Positions 29,016 to 38,162 of a stretch of 64,000 nucleotides of DNA are shown here, one piece after another. The DNA comes from Chromatiaceae bacterium. Its GTDB lineage: Bacteria; Pseudomonadota; Gammaproteobacteria; Chromatiales; Chromatiaceae. Location: NCBI GenBank assembly GCA_024235175.1, contig JACKMX010000006.1:238501-302500 (forward strand). The letters are read 5' to 3'. The notes beneath the pieces were generated by a model, which saw only the letters and a list, made by a program, of their open reading frames with translations, did no database searches and was not told where the DNA came from. The position numbers and the translations under genes are program-made. Position 1 is the stretch's first letter. Each line of letters starts with the position of its first letter.

Positions 29016-29735
29016 TTAATGCTGCTGAGGAAGTTGTGAAAGGGTATTTTCAATCCACTGCTCCGCACGTTTGTTTATCTCTATCGCGCTTAAACCGTTC
29101 GTGTTTATAACTGGTCCGATTACTACTTGAATGGTACCCGGAAATTTTTTTATTCCGCGTCTGCGCCAGAATACCCCTGCATTGTGAGCAATAGGCAGAA
29201 CAGGATATCCGGTTTTTTCCGCTAAAAGCCCACCGCCAATTCCATATTTTTTTCTATTGCCCGGGGCTACCCGGGTGCCTTCGGGAAATATAACCACCGT
29301 GCGTCCCTGTTTCAACCGCTTACTCCCCTGTTCAATGATCTGACCTGCGGCCCTTCGTCCGGATTTACGATCAATAGCAATGGGCTGTGCGGCAGCCAGA
29401 GCCCAACCAAAAATAGGAATCCACATCAACTCCTGCTTTAGAACCCAGGTTTGCTCCGGGGGCAGAATACAGCGCAGAGCGATGGTCTCCCAGGCTGACT
29501 GATGTTTTGAAAGTACGATGGTGTTGTTTGAAGGGATATTCTCCAAACCGTCAACCTGAAAATCCAATCCGCATATACTCTTCTGCATTATCAGATTAAC
29601 TCTGGCCCATTGGTTGGCAATCTTTGAACGCCCGCTAAAAGAGAGAAGCCAGCCGAATGTAGCCAGCGTTATTCCAAAAAGTGTGGTGCTGATCACCAGA
29701 CAGGCAAAATAGAGCAAAGATCTGAACAGGATCAT
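29016..29735 (-). CDS. plsC: 1-acyl-sn-glycerol-3-phosphate acyltransferase (PlsC family)
   Basis: Acylates lysophosphatidic acid to phosphatidic acid at the inner membrane. The 239-residue protein has an N-terminal hydrophobic helix (about 3-30), the catalytic motif in HQSAWE (about 78-83; a Glu replaces the Asp of HX4D, seen in many relatives) and the FPEGTR motif (about 150). It is downstream of gmhB, the common glyQ-glyS-gmhB-plsC order. Confidence 0.92.
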   Translation of the reverse strand: MILFRSLLYFACLVISTTLFGITLATFGWLLSFSGRSKIANQWARVNLIMQKSICGLDFQVDGLENIPSNNTIVLSKHQSAWETIALRCILPPEQTWVLKQELMWIPIFGWALAAAQPIAIDRKSGRRAAGQIIEQGSKRLKQGRTVVIFPEGTRVAPGNRKKYGIGGGLLAEKTGYPVLPIAHNAGVFWRRRGIKKFPGTIQVVIGPVINTNGLSAIEINKRAEQWIENTLSQLPQQH

Positions 29736-29755
29736 ATTTGGAGGCTGAAGAGGTT

Positions 29756-30292
29756 CTAGTTGTTTAAGAGTTCCTGCACGGCACTGTAAAGATTGTCGTA
29801 AACGGGAACATCATTTCGGTGAGAAATCATTTCTTTGGTTTTAACGCCGTTGCCTGTCAGTACATGAATGTGTCTAACACCAAAATTATCAGCCGCCTGC
29901 AAATCCCTTAAACTGTCACCTATGGATATAATACCGGTGTTATCGCTGAAAAAACGTTGACTCGCCTGGAGCAGCAACCCTGGCTTGGGTTTGCGACAGT
30001 TGCAGCGGGCTTTTGGTCCGTGTGGACAAAAGAAAATTCCATCAATATGTCCACCGATCTTTCCAAGTTCGTTCTGCATTTTCTGATGTATAGCATTGAG
30101 TGCGTCTATATCGAACAGTCCTCTGGCGAGACCGGACTGGTTTGTGACAATAACTACTCTGTAACCCGATTGATTAAGGTCGGTGATCGCCTGCAGGCTT
30201 CCGGGAATGGGGGTCCACTCTTCCGGAGACTTGATGTACTCTTCGGAATCTTCGTTAATGACACCATCCCTATCCAATATTATGAGTTTCAT
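29756..30292 (-). CDS. gmhB: D-glycero-beta-D-manno-heptose 1,7-bisphosphate 7-phosphatase
   Basis: HAD-family phosphatase of ADP-heptose synthesis for lipopolysaccharide core. The 178-residue protein has the nucleophile motif LDRDGVIN (about 5-12), the TNQSGLARG motif, and the zinc loop CPHGPKARCNCRKPKPG characteristic of GmhB. It lies 20 bases upstream of plsC on the same strand. Confidence 0.95.
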   Translation of the reverse strand: MKLIILDRDGVINEDSEEYIKSPEEWTPIPGSLQAITDLNQSGYRVVIVTNQSGLARGLFDIDALNAIHQKMQNELGKIGGHIDGIFFCPHGPKARCNCRKPKPGLLLQASQRFFSDNTGIISIGDSLRDLQAADNFGVRHIHVLTGNGVKTKEMISHRNDVPVYDNLYSAVQELLNN

Positions 30293-30325
30293 TTGCCGTA
30301 ATATTGATAGTAAGTACTAACCAAT

Positions 30326-30673
30326 CTAAGCATGATCGGAAAACTCGGATACACGGACTCTCCCTTCGATCATGCGCGATTCCCTAAGCATAAGCTTCTC
30401 CATTTTTGACCAGAACGCCTGATTAAGGTCAAACTGCCTGGCGATGGCGGTACCCATTACCAGAATCAATAGATCAGCAACCTCCTCTGCCAACGCCTGT
30501 TCGCTCCTTCCCTTGGTGACGCAAGCAGAGATTTCGCCCAACTCCTCCGTCATCAGCGCTATCCGGTAGGTCATCTCCTCCCCCCCGGTTTCTCTGAATC
30601 GATGTTTGTCGTGAAAGCGCTGAACCTGCTGCAGCATTGATCGCCAAGAGTCCCGATCCTGTATGTCTTGCAT
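30326..30673 (-). CDS. MazG-like nucleotide pyrophosphohydrolase
   Basis: A small all-alpha NTP-pyrophosphatase-like protein. From the ATG at 30673, just past the glyS stop, it has 115 residues; an ATG at 30718 inside glyS would add 15. The MazG-type metal-binding helices show EELGEIS (ExxE) and EEVADLLILV (ExxxD), the EExxE-12-28-ExxD pattern. It may clean up abnormal nucleotides; substrate unknown. It lies between glyS and gmhB on the same strand. Confidence 0.82.
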   Translation of the reverse strand: MQDIQDRDSWRSMLQQVQRFHDKHRFRETGGEEMTYRIALMTEELGEISACVTKGRSEQALAEEVADLLILVMGTAIARQFDLNQAFWSKMEKLMLRESRMIEGRVRVSEFSDHA

Positions 30674-30692
30674 TTCCTTTTCGCTTTGCTGT

Positions 30693-32762
30693 TTATATTC
30701 GAGAGATATCCGCCACACCCAAGAACAGAAGGTTGAGGCTGTTGAGGAGTGCCAGGCGGTTGCTGCGAATACGCTCTTCCTCGGCCATTACCATCACTTT
30801 GTCGAAAAAATGATCGATCGGTTCACGCAGATCGGCCAGTGCGACAAGCGTCTCTTCATACATGAAACTCTCCAGCATGGGTGTTACCTGTTCCTTTTTG
30901 GCACTGATGCGCTGGTACAGGGTTGTCTCTTCTTCACCTTCAAAAAGTCCTGTTGAAATCGTATTTGTCGCAAGTTCTCCGGATTTCTTCAGGATATTGC
31001 TGATGCGTTTGTTTGCAGCTGCCAGTGCCTCTGCTTCCGGTAACTTCACAAAGGTAAGCACTGCGCGTATGCGGCGATCAAAGTCGGCGACGGTCTCAGG
31101 TTCTACAGCTGAAACGGCTTCGAACGCATTAACGGATACTCCCTCTTCCTGATAGAGGCCTTTCAGTCGCTCCATCATAAAATCGTAAACATCGCCAACA
31201 ACGTTACTGCTTTCCACCCGGGCGCCCAGTGTTTCGGCGCTCGACTCGAGCAGAGATCGCAGATTTATTGGGAGCGCATGCTCTTTCAGATTACGCAGTA
31301 CGCCCAGCGCAGCTCTGCGCAGCGCAAAAGGATCCTTGTCGCCGGTAGGTTTCTGGCCAATACCGAAAATACCTACCAGCGTATCCACTCTATCAGCTAT
31401 CGAGATGGCTATACCCGTACGGCTCTGGGCCAGTTTATCACCGGAAAATCGGGGCATATAGAACTCTTCCATAGATTGGACCAGCTCTTCCGCCTCCCCA
31501 TCCCTGCCAGCCTGATAACGCCCCATGATGCCCTGCATGTCGGGAAATTCACCAACCATCTCCGTCATCAGGTCACAGCGGCTGAGTAAGGCTGCCCGGG
31601 CAGCCAATGTTGGGTCGCCGCCAATTTCTTTGGCGATGATTGATGACAACCTGGACACCCGCTCCGATTTTTCGAACAGAGTGCCCAGCTTGAGTTGGAA
31701 CACAACCGATTTAAGGGATTCCAGGTGGGATTCCAGCGGTCTCCTACCATCCTGTTGCCAAAAGAACATGGCATCACTGAGGCGTGGCCGAATAACCCGC
31801 TCGTTGCCCTCCCTGATTACCTCCGGCGTTGGACTATCAATGTTGGCGATAGTGATAAAGTGGTTCATCAGTTGGTTTTTACTATCGACCAGATGAAAAT
31901 ATTTCTGGTTTTTTTTCATGGTCAGAATCAACGCTTCGTGGGGTACCTGCAGATACTCTTCCTCGAAACTGGCAGCTACGGGAACCGGCCATTCAACCAG
32001 CGATGTGACCTCTTGCAACAGTTCCGGATCGATCTCGGCGCTGCCTCCAAGTGTTTCCGCGGTGCGCGTCACCTGAGTTCTGATTTTTTCCAGGCGTTGT
32101 TCGAAGTTAGCGATTACTCCGCCTTTACGTAGCAGCTTTTCCGCATATTCTGCCGGATGTTTGATCTCTATTGCCTGCGGATGATGAAAGCGATGCCCAT
32201 AGGTGAGTCGGCCGGCCTGAGCATCCAGGATGGTGCATTCGACCACATCTTCACCATGTAAAAAAAGCAACCAGTGAACCGGTCTTACAAACTGGGCTTC
32301 CGATGAGCCCCAGCGCATCCGTTTTGGTATTGGCAGCCTGTTTAACGCAGTTTCCGCAATTTCGGGTAACAATACCGACGCCGGTTTGCCTCTCTCCTTA
32401 AGAAGGAATGTGAGCCACTCTCCCTTGTCGCCTTTAATAATACTCAGTTGTTCCACGCTGGTGCCGCATGATCTGGCAAACCCTTCGGCTGCCTTAGTGG
32501 CTTTCCCGGAACTGTCGAATGCGGCCTGTAACGCCGGCCCCCGTCGTTCAATCTCCCGGTCCGGCTGGTTAAGAGAGCAGTCAGTGATCAACAGTCCGAG
32601 ACGCCTCGGTGTGGCAAACGCTGTCACCTCGCCGTGCTCGAGATTGGCCCGTTCAAGGCCAGCGTCAAACTCGGTTGTGAGTGCCTCGGAGAGCCGCTTA
32701 AGTGCGACCGGTGGTAGCTCTTCTGTGCCGAGTTCGAACAACAGATCGGCGGTATTACTCAT
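30693..32762 (-). CDS. glyS: Glycyl-tRNA synthetase beta subunit
   Basis: Large subunit of the bacterial alpha2beta2 glycyl-tRNA synthetase, carrying tRNA-recognition domains. The start at 32762 (MSNTADLLFELGTEELPP) is chosen because it fits the family and overlaps the glyQ stop in ATGAGTAA; this gives 689 residues, the E. coli length. HD-like and C-terminal anticodon-binding (DALR-type) regions are expected in this family. Confidence 0.97.
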   Translation of the reverse strand: MSNTADLLFELGTEELPPVALKRLSEALTTEFDAGLERANLEHGEVTAFATPRRLGLLITDCSLNQPDREIERRGPALQAAFDSSGKATKAAEGFARSCGTSVEQLSIIKGDKGEWLTFLLKERGKPASVLLPEIAETALNRLPIPKRMRWGSSEAQFVRPVHWLLFLHGEDVVECTILDAQAGRLTYGHRFHHPQAIEIKHPAEYAEKLLRKGGVIANFEQRLEKIRTQVTRTAETLGGSAEIDPELLQEVTSLVEWPVPVAASFEEEYLQVPHEALILTMKKNQKYFHLVDSKNQLMNHFITIANIDSPTPEVIREGNERVIRPRLSDAMFFWQQDGRRPLESHLESLKSVVFQLKLGTLFEKSERVSRLSSIIAKEIGGDPTLAARAALLSRCDLMTEMVGEFPDMQGIMGRYQAGRDGEAEELVQSMEEFYMPRFSGDKLAQSRTGIAISIADRVDTLVGIFGIGQKPTGDKDPFALRRAALGVLRNLKEHALPINLRSLLESSAETLGARVESSNVVGDVYDFMMERLKGLYQEEGVSVNAFEAVSAVEPETVADFDRRIRAVLTFVKLPEAEALAAANKRISNILKKSGELATNTISTGLFEGEEETTLYQRISAKKEQVTPMLESFMYEETLVALADLREPIDHFFDKVMVMAEEERIRSNRLALLNSLNLLFLGVADISRI

Positions 32763-33699
32763 GGATCTTCTCCCGGTTTGAACCAAGCATGGGAAAGCCC
32801 AGCTTTTCCCGGGCGTCTAAATAAGCCTGAGCCACATCTCTGGCCAAGGCCCTTACCCGAAGAATATAGCGTTGGCGTTCGGTCACGGAAATGGCGTGTC
32901 TGGCGTCCAGCAGATTGAAAGTATGGGAGGCCTTGAGAACCTGCTCATATGCAGGCAGCGGCAAACCCAGTTCGATGAGTTTGTTGCTCTCCTTTTCGCA
33001 TTGATCAAATAAACCGAAATGAAAATCCACATCGGCATGCTCGAAATTATAGGCCGACTGTTCAACCTCGTTCTGTTGAAAAACGTCGCCGTATGTGACA
33101 CTGCCCTGAGGTCCCCGGGCCCACACCAGGTCAAATACGCTCTTTACACCCTGTAGATACATGGCGATGCGTTCCAGACCGTAGGTGATCTCCCCGGTGA
33201 CGGGGCGGCAGTCAAGCCCGCCAACCTGCTGAAAATAGGTGAATTGGGTCACCTCCATGCCATTGAGCCAGACTTCCCAGCCTAGGCCCCAAGCCCCGAG
33301 AGAGGGTGATTCCCAATTATCCTCGACGAATCTGATATCGTGCACCCTGGGATCGATTCCTAACATTTCGAGTGAGCCCAGGTAGAGCTGCTGAATATCC
33401 AGTGGAGAGGGCTTCATCACCACCTGATACTGGTAGTAATGCTGCAAACGGTTTGGATTCTCACCATATCGGCCGTCCGTGGGTCTGCGCGATGGCTGAA
33501 CATATGCGGAATTCCATGGTTCTGGCCCAATGGCCCGCAAAAATGTGGCTGTATGAAAGGTGCCTGCACCCACTTCCATATCGTATGGTTGCAGTATCAC
33601 GCAACCTTGATCTGCCCAATAATTTTCCAGGGCGAACACCAATCCTTGAAAGGTGGTCAAATCAGAGTTGTGATTGTTCGTCTGTGTATTCAAGGTCAA
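32755..33699 (-). CDS. glyQ: Glycyl-tRNA synthetase alpha subunit
   Basis: Catalytic small subunit of the tetrameric glycyl-tRNA synthetase. The 314-residue protein has the class II motifs typical of GlyQ: FQGLVFALENYWADQGCV at the N-terminus and RPTDGRYGENPNRLQHYYQ (about 58-76). Coupled to glyS by an 8-base overlap. Confidence 0.98.
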   Translation of the reverse strand: MTLNTQTNNHNSDLTTFQGLVFALENYWADQGCVILQPYDMEVGAGTFHTATFLRAIGPEPWNSAYVQPSRRPTDGRYGENPNRLQHYYQYQVVMKPSPLDIQQLYLGSLEMLGIDPRVHDIRFVEDNWESPSLGAWGLGWEVWLNGMEVTQFTYFQQVGGLDCRPVTGEITYGLERIAMYLQGVKSVFDLVWARGPQGSVTYGDVFQQNEVEQSAYNFEHADVDFHFGLFDQCEKESNKLIELGLPLPAYEQVLKASHTFNLLDARHAISVTERQRYILRVRALARDVAQAYLDAREKLGFPMLGSNREKIHE

Positions 33700-33975
33700 G
33701 ATCTGGTTCCAGGTGATAAGAGTATTGCCAATTATATAATTGCCAAAGCGAGTTTAGCTAACCCGCTGTCGTTGCCGTTCTCTTAAATCAATCTTTATTA
33801 GCAGTGTAAGGCATCACCAATAAGTCCATTTCGCTGGCAAAGGTACGTATTATCGTTGAAGTTGGTGTTAAAGGGGTGCGCACTGTTAAAATAAATAAGG
33901 TCAGGGGATAAACAGCAGGTTCCCGGCAAAGATATGCTCTCCTTCCTCAACTTCTGATTGGCAAAACCTCATTCA
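33700..33975. other. Divergent gap glyQ / PP-loop operon
   Basis: This 276-bp gap has no gene. A 22-bp stretch at 33725-33746 has two TTGCCAA direct repeats around an AT-rich core containing TATAAT on the minus strand, a possible -10 box for glyQS. No clear promoter or ribosome-binding site was seen for the rightward PP-loop gene. Confidence 0.35.
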
Positions 33976-35019
33976 ATGACTCGACAAAGAAAAGCGGTGG
34001 CTTTGATCTCCGGCGGTCTAGATTCCCTGTTGGCTGCAAAACTGATCCAGCAACAGGGAATACACGTTGCCGGCATCAACTTTTTTACCGGTTTCTGCGT
34101 TGAGGGGCATACTCACGCAATCCGCAAGAAAGGCCAGGAGAAACCAAAGCGTAATAACGCGCTTTGGGTTGCGGAACAACTGGGAATAAAACTTAATATC
34201 GTCGATATCATAGAAGAGTACAAACAGGTCGTATTCAACCCCAGATACGGCTATGGCGCTAATCTGAATCCCTGTCTGGACTGCAAGATTTTTATGGTCA
34301 TGAAGGCACATGAGTGGTGCAAACAAAACGATTTTGATTTCATCATTACCGGGGAAGTCGTTGGCCAGCGACCTATGTCCCAACGCAAAGATACAATGCC
34401 CCTTGTCTGCAAAAGGTCCGGTGCCGATGACCTGTTGCTGCGTCCCCTCTCAGCCAGAAATCTTCCTCCGACACTGCCAGAGCGAGAAGGCTGGGTGGAT
34501 CGCGAAAAACTACTGGGCTTGTCCGGCAGAGGCAGAAAACCGCAAATAGCCCTGGCCAAACAGTTCGGATTTGATGAATTTGCACAGCCGGCGGGAGGCT
34601 GCTGTTTTCTGACGGATGCCCAATACTCCTCGAAATTGGCTGATCTATGGCAGGCAAGGGGAAGCAAGCAGTATGAGCTTGATGACATCATGCTTTTAAA
34701 AGTCGGTCGTCATCTGCGTCCGAAAGCTCATTTTAAAGTGATCATTGCGCGCGAGGAGGGAGAAGGCAACTTCCTGCGGGGATATCGCAAACAGTACCTG
34801 AGTATAGACAGCCTGAGTCATGCAGGACCCTTTGCGTTGATAGATGGGAATGTGAACGACCAGGACATAGAACTGGCGGCCAGCCTGGTTGCCCGTTACA
34901 GCAAGGGCAGAGACGCTGCCGAGGTTGAGATGGAAATCCAAACTCCTGCAGGTACCGGATATGCTATAAAAGTTCAGCCGTTGAAGCCTGCAGCAATACC
35001 TGAGCAATGGCTGTTGTGA
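33976..35019 (+). CDS. PP-loop ATPase, thiouridylase-like (MnmA/ThiI-related)
   Basis: Adenylating enzyme with the N-type PP-loop SGGLDS at residues 12-17. Possible redox or metal-binding cysteines are Cys41, the pair in NPCLDCK (100 and 103) and GGCC (209-210). The segment ITGEVVGQRPMSQ resembles the tRNA 2-thiouridylase fold. A C-terminal region (about 230-347) has no recognised catalytic motif. It probably activates a tRNA or small-molecule carbonyl for sulfur insertion; the exact substrate is unknown. The ATG at 33976 is used, though a TTG at 33958 could add six residues. The 3' end overlaps a TusA-like gene by 13 bases, pointing to persulfide sulfur as donor. Confidence 0.8.
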   Translation: MTRQRKAVALISGGLDSLLAAKLIQQQGIHVAGINFFTGFCVEGHTHAIRKKGQEKPKRNNALWVAEQLGIKLNIVDIIEEYKQVVFNPRYGYGANLNPCLDCKIFMVMKAHEWCKQNDFDFIITGEVVGQRPMSQRKDTMPLVCKRSGADDLLLRPLSARNLPPTLPEREGWVDREKLLGLSGRGRKPQIALAKQFGFDEFAQPAGGCCFLTDAQYSSKLADLWQARGSKQYELDDIMLLKVGRHLRPKAHFKVIIAREEGEGNFLRGYRKQYLSIDSLSHAGPFALIDGNVNDQDIELAASLVARYSKGRDAAEVEMEIQTPAGTGYAIKVQPLKPAAIPEQWLL

Positions 35020-35246
35020 ATCCCGTCATAGTCGATGCCCGCCGTCTGCTCTGCCCTATGCCAGTCATCCGGGTGCAGAATAGTGTTGCTGAATTGTGTC
35101 CGGGTACCTTAGTGGAAGTGTTGTGTACCGATCCTGGAGCACTAAACGATATTCCCTCCTGGTGTCGTATCAACGGTCATCGGGTGGTGGAAACCCGTTG
35201 TTTGAACGATGAATACCTGGTTATTTTGGAAGTGGGAGAAGAATGA
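35007..35246 (+). CDS. TusA-family sulfur carrier protein
   Basis: A 79-residue SirA/TusA-fold protein. The persulfide-carrying Cys lies in the hallmark RRLLCPMPVIR (Cys16), followed by GTLVEVLCTDPGA. TusA-like proteins relay sulfane sulfur to tRNA thiolation or, in sulfur oxidisers, to dissimilatory sulfur oxidation. It overlaps the PP-loop gene by 13 bases and the CDF transporter in an ATGA, so the three are one transcription and translation unit. It may be a dedicated donor for the PP-loop enzyme (inference). Not called tusA because paralogues are common. Confidence 0.92.
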   Translation: MAVVNPVIVDARRLLCPMPVIRVQNSVAELCPGTLVEVLCTDPGALNDIPSWCRINGHRVVETRCLNDEYLVILEVGEE

Positions 35247-36397
35247 CGGCTGAGGCAGAGACGCGCGCTGAGCGTCGTTTCAGAGAGACAAAACGGGTCA
35301 CACTGATCGGAGCGGTTGTCAATCTGCTGCTTTCGATTGTCAAGTTGGCGTTTGGCTGGATTGCCCAGTCGCAAGCGTTACTGGCCGACGGTATTCACTC
35401 ACTATCCGACCTGCTGTCCGATGCGTTGGTTTGGTTTGCGGCAGCACATTCAGCGCAGGGCCCCGATTCCGATCATCCTTACGGGCACGGGAGATTCGAG
35501 ACGCTGGCAACGCTGGGTTTGGGGTTGTTGCTGGCGCTGGTCGCAGTCGGCATTATCTGGGATGCCTCCAGCCGGTTGTTCTCGCCCGAAAGATTGTTGA
35601 TTCCCGGTAGTCTCGCACTGGTGGTTGCACTGATGTCCGTGGTGGCCAAGGAGTGGCTTTACCACTTTACCGTGCGTGTCGCCCGCCGCGTTAAATCAGA
35701 TATGTTGCGCGCCAACGCCTGGCATCATCGAACCGATGCGATATCTTCTGTTGTTGTGATTGTCGGTGTGGCAGGCACTATCGCTGGATTGCCTTACCTG
35801 GATGCGATAGCAACTATTGGTGTCGGCCTGATGATCGCACACGTCGGATGGGAGTTGGTATGGCCGGCCGTACAGGAACTCGCAGACGCCGGGCTCGAGG
35901 AGGAGCGGCTGCAGCAGATAAGGAATATCATCTTGTCAGTGAACGGTGTCAAAGCCATCCATATGCTGCGTACCCGCAGTAGTGGCGGTCAGGCATCAGC
36001 GGATGTGCATGTACTGGTCAATCCGAAGCTGAGTGTCTCTGAGGGACACATGATAAGTCAGATGGTCATGGATAATCTGACCGAGGACATTGAAGAGATG
36101 TCCGACGTGACCGTCCATATAGATCCCGAAGATGATGAAGTCGCTGCACCCAGTAAAGACCTGCCTATGCGTGATGCTGCCGAGGAACTGTTGTCGGAGT
36201 GCTGGCGGGAAATACCCGAGATAGTGCGGCGGGAACGAATGTTGTTACACTTTTTGGATGGAAAAATTGACATTGAACTGTTTTTTCCCCTGTACACTTA
36301 TCAGGGATTGAAAGAGGCAGAAGAGTTGACCGGGCTTCTGCAGGAGAGAGTTAAAGAGCAGGAGTGTTTCAGGAAAGTACGGATATATTTCGGATAG
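35243..36397 (+). CDS. Cation diffusion facilitator transporter with extended C-terminus
   Basis: Six-helix CDF metal/proton antiporter (zinc or iron are the usual substrates). Metal-site motifs are DGIHSLSDLLSD in TM2 (about residues 48-59) and HHRTD in TM5 (about 157-161). A cytoplasmic domain with VHVLVNPKL and VTVHIDPEDD follows. At 384 residues it is about 85-90 longer than usual: after residue 293 comes a second region ending in FRKVRIYF that could be another small alpha-beta domain. It overlaps the TusA-like gene by 4 bases. Confidence 0.9.
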   Translation: MTAEAETRAERRFRETKRVTLIGAVVNLLLSIVKLAFGWIAQSQALLADGIHSLSDLLSDALVWFAAAHSAQGPDSDHPYGHGRFETLATLGLGLLLALVAVGIIWDASSRLFSPERLLIPGSLALVVALMSVVAKEWLYHFTVRVARRVKSDMLRANAWHHRTDAISSVVVIVGVAGTIAGLPYLDAIATIGVGLMIAHVGWELVWPAVQELADAGLEEERLQQIRNIILSVNGVKAIHMLRTRSSGGQASADVHVLVNPKLSVSEGHMISQMVMDNLTEDIEEMSDVTVHIDPEDDEVAAPSKDLPMRDAAEELLSECWREIPEIVRRERMLLHFLDGKIDIELFFPLYTYQGLKEAEELTGLLQERVKEQECFRKVRIYFG

Positions 36398-36428
36398 CGC
36401 TCTATTATGATGCGTATCTTCTCTGATT

Positions 36429-36445
36429 TGCACCATTATAGTGCT
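36429..36445. promoter_or_regulatory. NtrC-binding site upstream of glnA
   Basis: TGCACCATTATAGTGCT is a close match to the NtrC enhancer consensus TGCACC-N5-GGTGCA and to the E. coli glnA site. It lies about 190 bp upstream of the sigma-54 promoter, within the range over which enhancers act. Confidence 0.8.
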
Positions 36446-36609
36446 TACGATTCCGAATCATACCTATTGTGCTTTTTATAAAAATTGGATAACAGGTTCT
36501 GATATTATTGCACGCTGATTTTTATCCCTCTGAATGTATTGTTTTTTATACAGGAAAATTTCTGGACCTAAGGCTTATCCAGGTCCCGGACAAGATATGA
36601 ATTTGCCAG

Positions 36610-36625
36610 TGGCATGGTTTCTGCA
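36610..36625 (+). promoter_or_regulatory. Sigma-54 promoter of glnA
   Basis: TGGCATGGTTTCTGCA matches the -24/-12 consensus TGGCACG-N4-TTGCW, with GG and GC at the right spacing. The expected start is near 36637, about 95 bases before the glnA ATG. Confidence 0.8.
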
Positions 36626-36732
36626 GGCCATTGGCAGATCGTTACCTGCGGGGCGCTTATCGTCCGCTATTTGTGCATTGCGATAGGTCGTTTCGGCGAC
36701 TGTACTATATTTTATTTTTCCAGCTGGAGAAC

Positions 36733-38142
36733 ATGATGGCATCGAAAGTCCTGAAGATGATTAAAGACAATGAAGTTAAGTTCGTTGACTTCCGTTTTAC
36801 CGATACCCGCGGCAAAGACCAGCACGTTTCAGTGCCAGCGGGGATCATAGATGACGATCTGTTTACCGATGGCAAGATGTTCGATGGTTCATCCATTGCC
36901 GGCTGGAAAGGAATAAACGAATCGGACATGGTTCTTATGCCCGATCAGGATACTGCTGTCATGGATCCTTTTACCGATGAGGCAACCCTCATTATCCGTT
37001 GCGATATCCTTGAACCGAGTACTATGGAAGGCTACGAACGTGACCCCCGTTCCGTGGCAAAGCGTGCAGAAGCACACCTGCAATCGACTGGAATTGGCGA
37101 TACTGCCTATTTTGGACCTGAGCCGGAATTTTTTATTCTGGACGATGTTCGCCATGGAGCGGATATTTCAGGTTGTTTTTACAAGATAGACTCCGATGAG
37201 GCGCACTGGAACTCGGAGCGCGTTTACGAAGACGGAAACATAGGCCACCGTCCCGGTCTCAAGGGGGGATACTTTCCGGTACCCCCGGTGGATTCTCTCA
37301 ATGACATCCGTGCCGCCATGTGTCTGGCACTGGAGGAGATGGGAGTCAAGGTGGAAGTGCACCATCACGAAGTCGCCACTGCTGGTCAGTGCGAAATCGG
37401 CACAAAATTCGGCACCCTGGTGGATCGTGCCGATAAGAACCAGATTCTGAAGTATGTAATCCAGAACGTCGGCCACGCATACGGCAAGACCGTCACCTTC
37501 ATGCCCAAACCGCTGGTCGGCGACAATGGCTCCGGCATGCATGTTCATCAGTCCATCGCCAAAGGCGGTGAAAACATCTTTGCCGGAAATCAGTACGGCG
37601 GTCTTTCCGAGACCGCGCTCTACTACATTGGCGGAATTATCAAGCATGCGCGTTCCCTGAACGCCTTTACCAATGCGTCGACCAACTCTTATAAGCGTCT
37701 GGTACCTGGCTTTGAGGCTCCTGTAATGCTTGCCTACTCTGCCAGAAACCGTTCTGCATCCATTCGTATTCCATGGGTAGCCAGTCCTAAAGCACGCCGC
37801 ATCGAGGTACGTTTCCCGGATCCGACGGCTAATCCCTACCTGGCATTCTCCGCCATGCTGATGGCGGGTCTGGATGGAATCCAGAACAAGATCCACCCGG
37901 GTGAGGCGATGGACAAAGATCTCTATGATCTGCCTGCGGAAGAGGCGCGCAGCATTCCGACCGTATGCCACAGCCTCGATCAGGCGCTGGATTGTCTTGA
38001 TGCCGACAGGGAGTATCTCACCGCCGGTGGAGTCTTCTCGGATGATCTGATAGATGGATATATCAGATTGAAGATGGAAGAGGTTACCCGCCTGCGGATG
38101 ACCACTCATCCGGTAGAGTTCGATATGTACTACAGTCTCTAA
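36733..38142 (+). CDS. glnA: Glutamine synthetase (type I)
   Basis: Makes glutamine from glutamate, ammonia and ATP. The ATG at 36733 (MMASKVLKMIKDNEVKFVDFRFTD) is preceded by GGAG and gives 469 residues, as in E. coli. Motifs seen are FDGSSIAGW, the NGSGMHVHQS region, KRLVPGFEAP, and the adenylylation-site segment DKDLYDLPAEE (Tyr about 397). That tyrosine implies GlnE-type covalent control. Expression is likely under NtrC/sigma-54, given the sites upstream and ntrBC downstream. Confidence 0.98.
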   Translation: MMASKVLKMIKDNEVKFVDFRFTDTRGKDQHVSVPAGIIDDDLFTDGKMFDGSSIAGWKGINESDMVLMPDQDTAVMDPFTDEATLIIRCDILEPSTMEGYERDPRSVAKRAEAHLQSTGIGDTAYFGPEPEFFILDDVRHGADISGCFYKIDSDEAHWNSERVYEDGNIGHRPGLKGGYFPVPPVDSLNDIRAAMCLALEEMGVKVEVHHHEVATAGQCEIGTKFGTLVDRADKNQILKYVIQNVGHAYGKTVTFMPKPLVGDNGSGMHVHQSIAKGGENIFAGNQYGGLSETALYYIGGIIKHARSLNAFTNASTNSYKRLVPGFEAPVMLAYSARNRSASIRIPWVASPKARRIEVRFPDPTANPYLAFSAMLMAGLDGIQNKIHPGEAMDKDLYDLPAEEARSIPTVCHSLDQALDCLDADREYLTAGGVFSDDLIDGYIRLKMEEVTRLRMTTHPVEFDMYYSL

Positions 38143-38162
38143 TCTGTAAGGTCATGTACTCG

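Larger units (their letters stand above)
36398..36732 (+). promoter_or_regulatory. glnA control region
   Basis: This 335-bp gap holds an NtrC-type palindrome at 36429-36445 and a sigma-54 promoter at 36610-36625, both listed separately. Between them lies the inverted repeat GGACCT / AGGTCC (36564-36586), with no assigned role. No protein gene is supported; an apparent upstream extension of glnA from 36631 runs through the promoter's transcribed leader and is not credible. Confidence 0.7.

Noticed and set aside
36631..36732. Longer GlnA starting at 36631
   Set aside because: The extra 34 residues have no counterpart in glutamine synthetases and start at the predicted sigma-54 transcription start.
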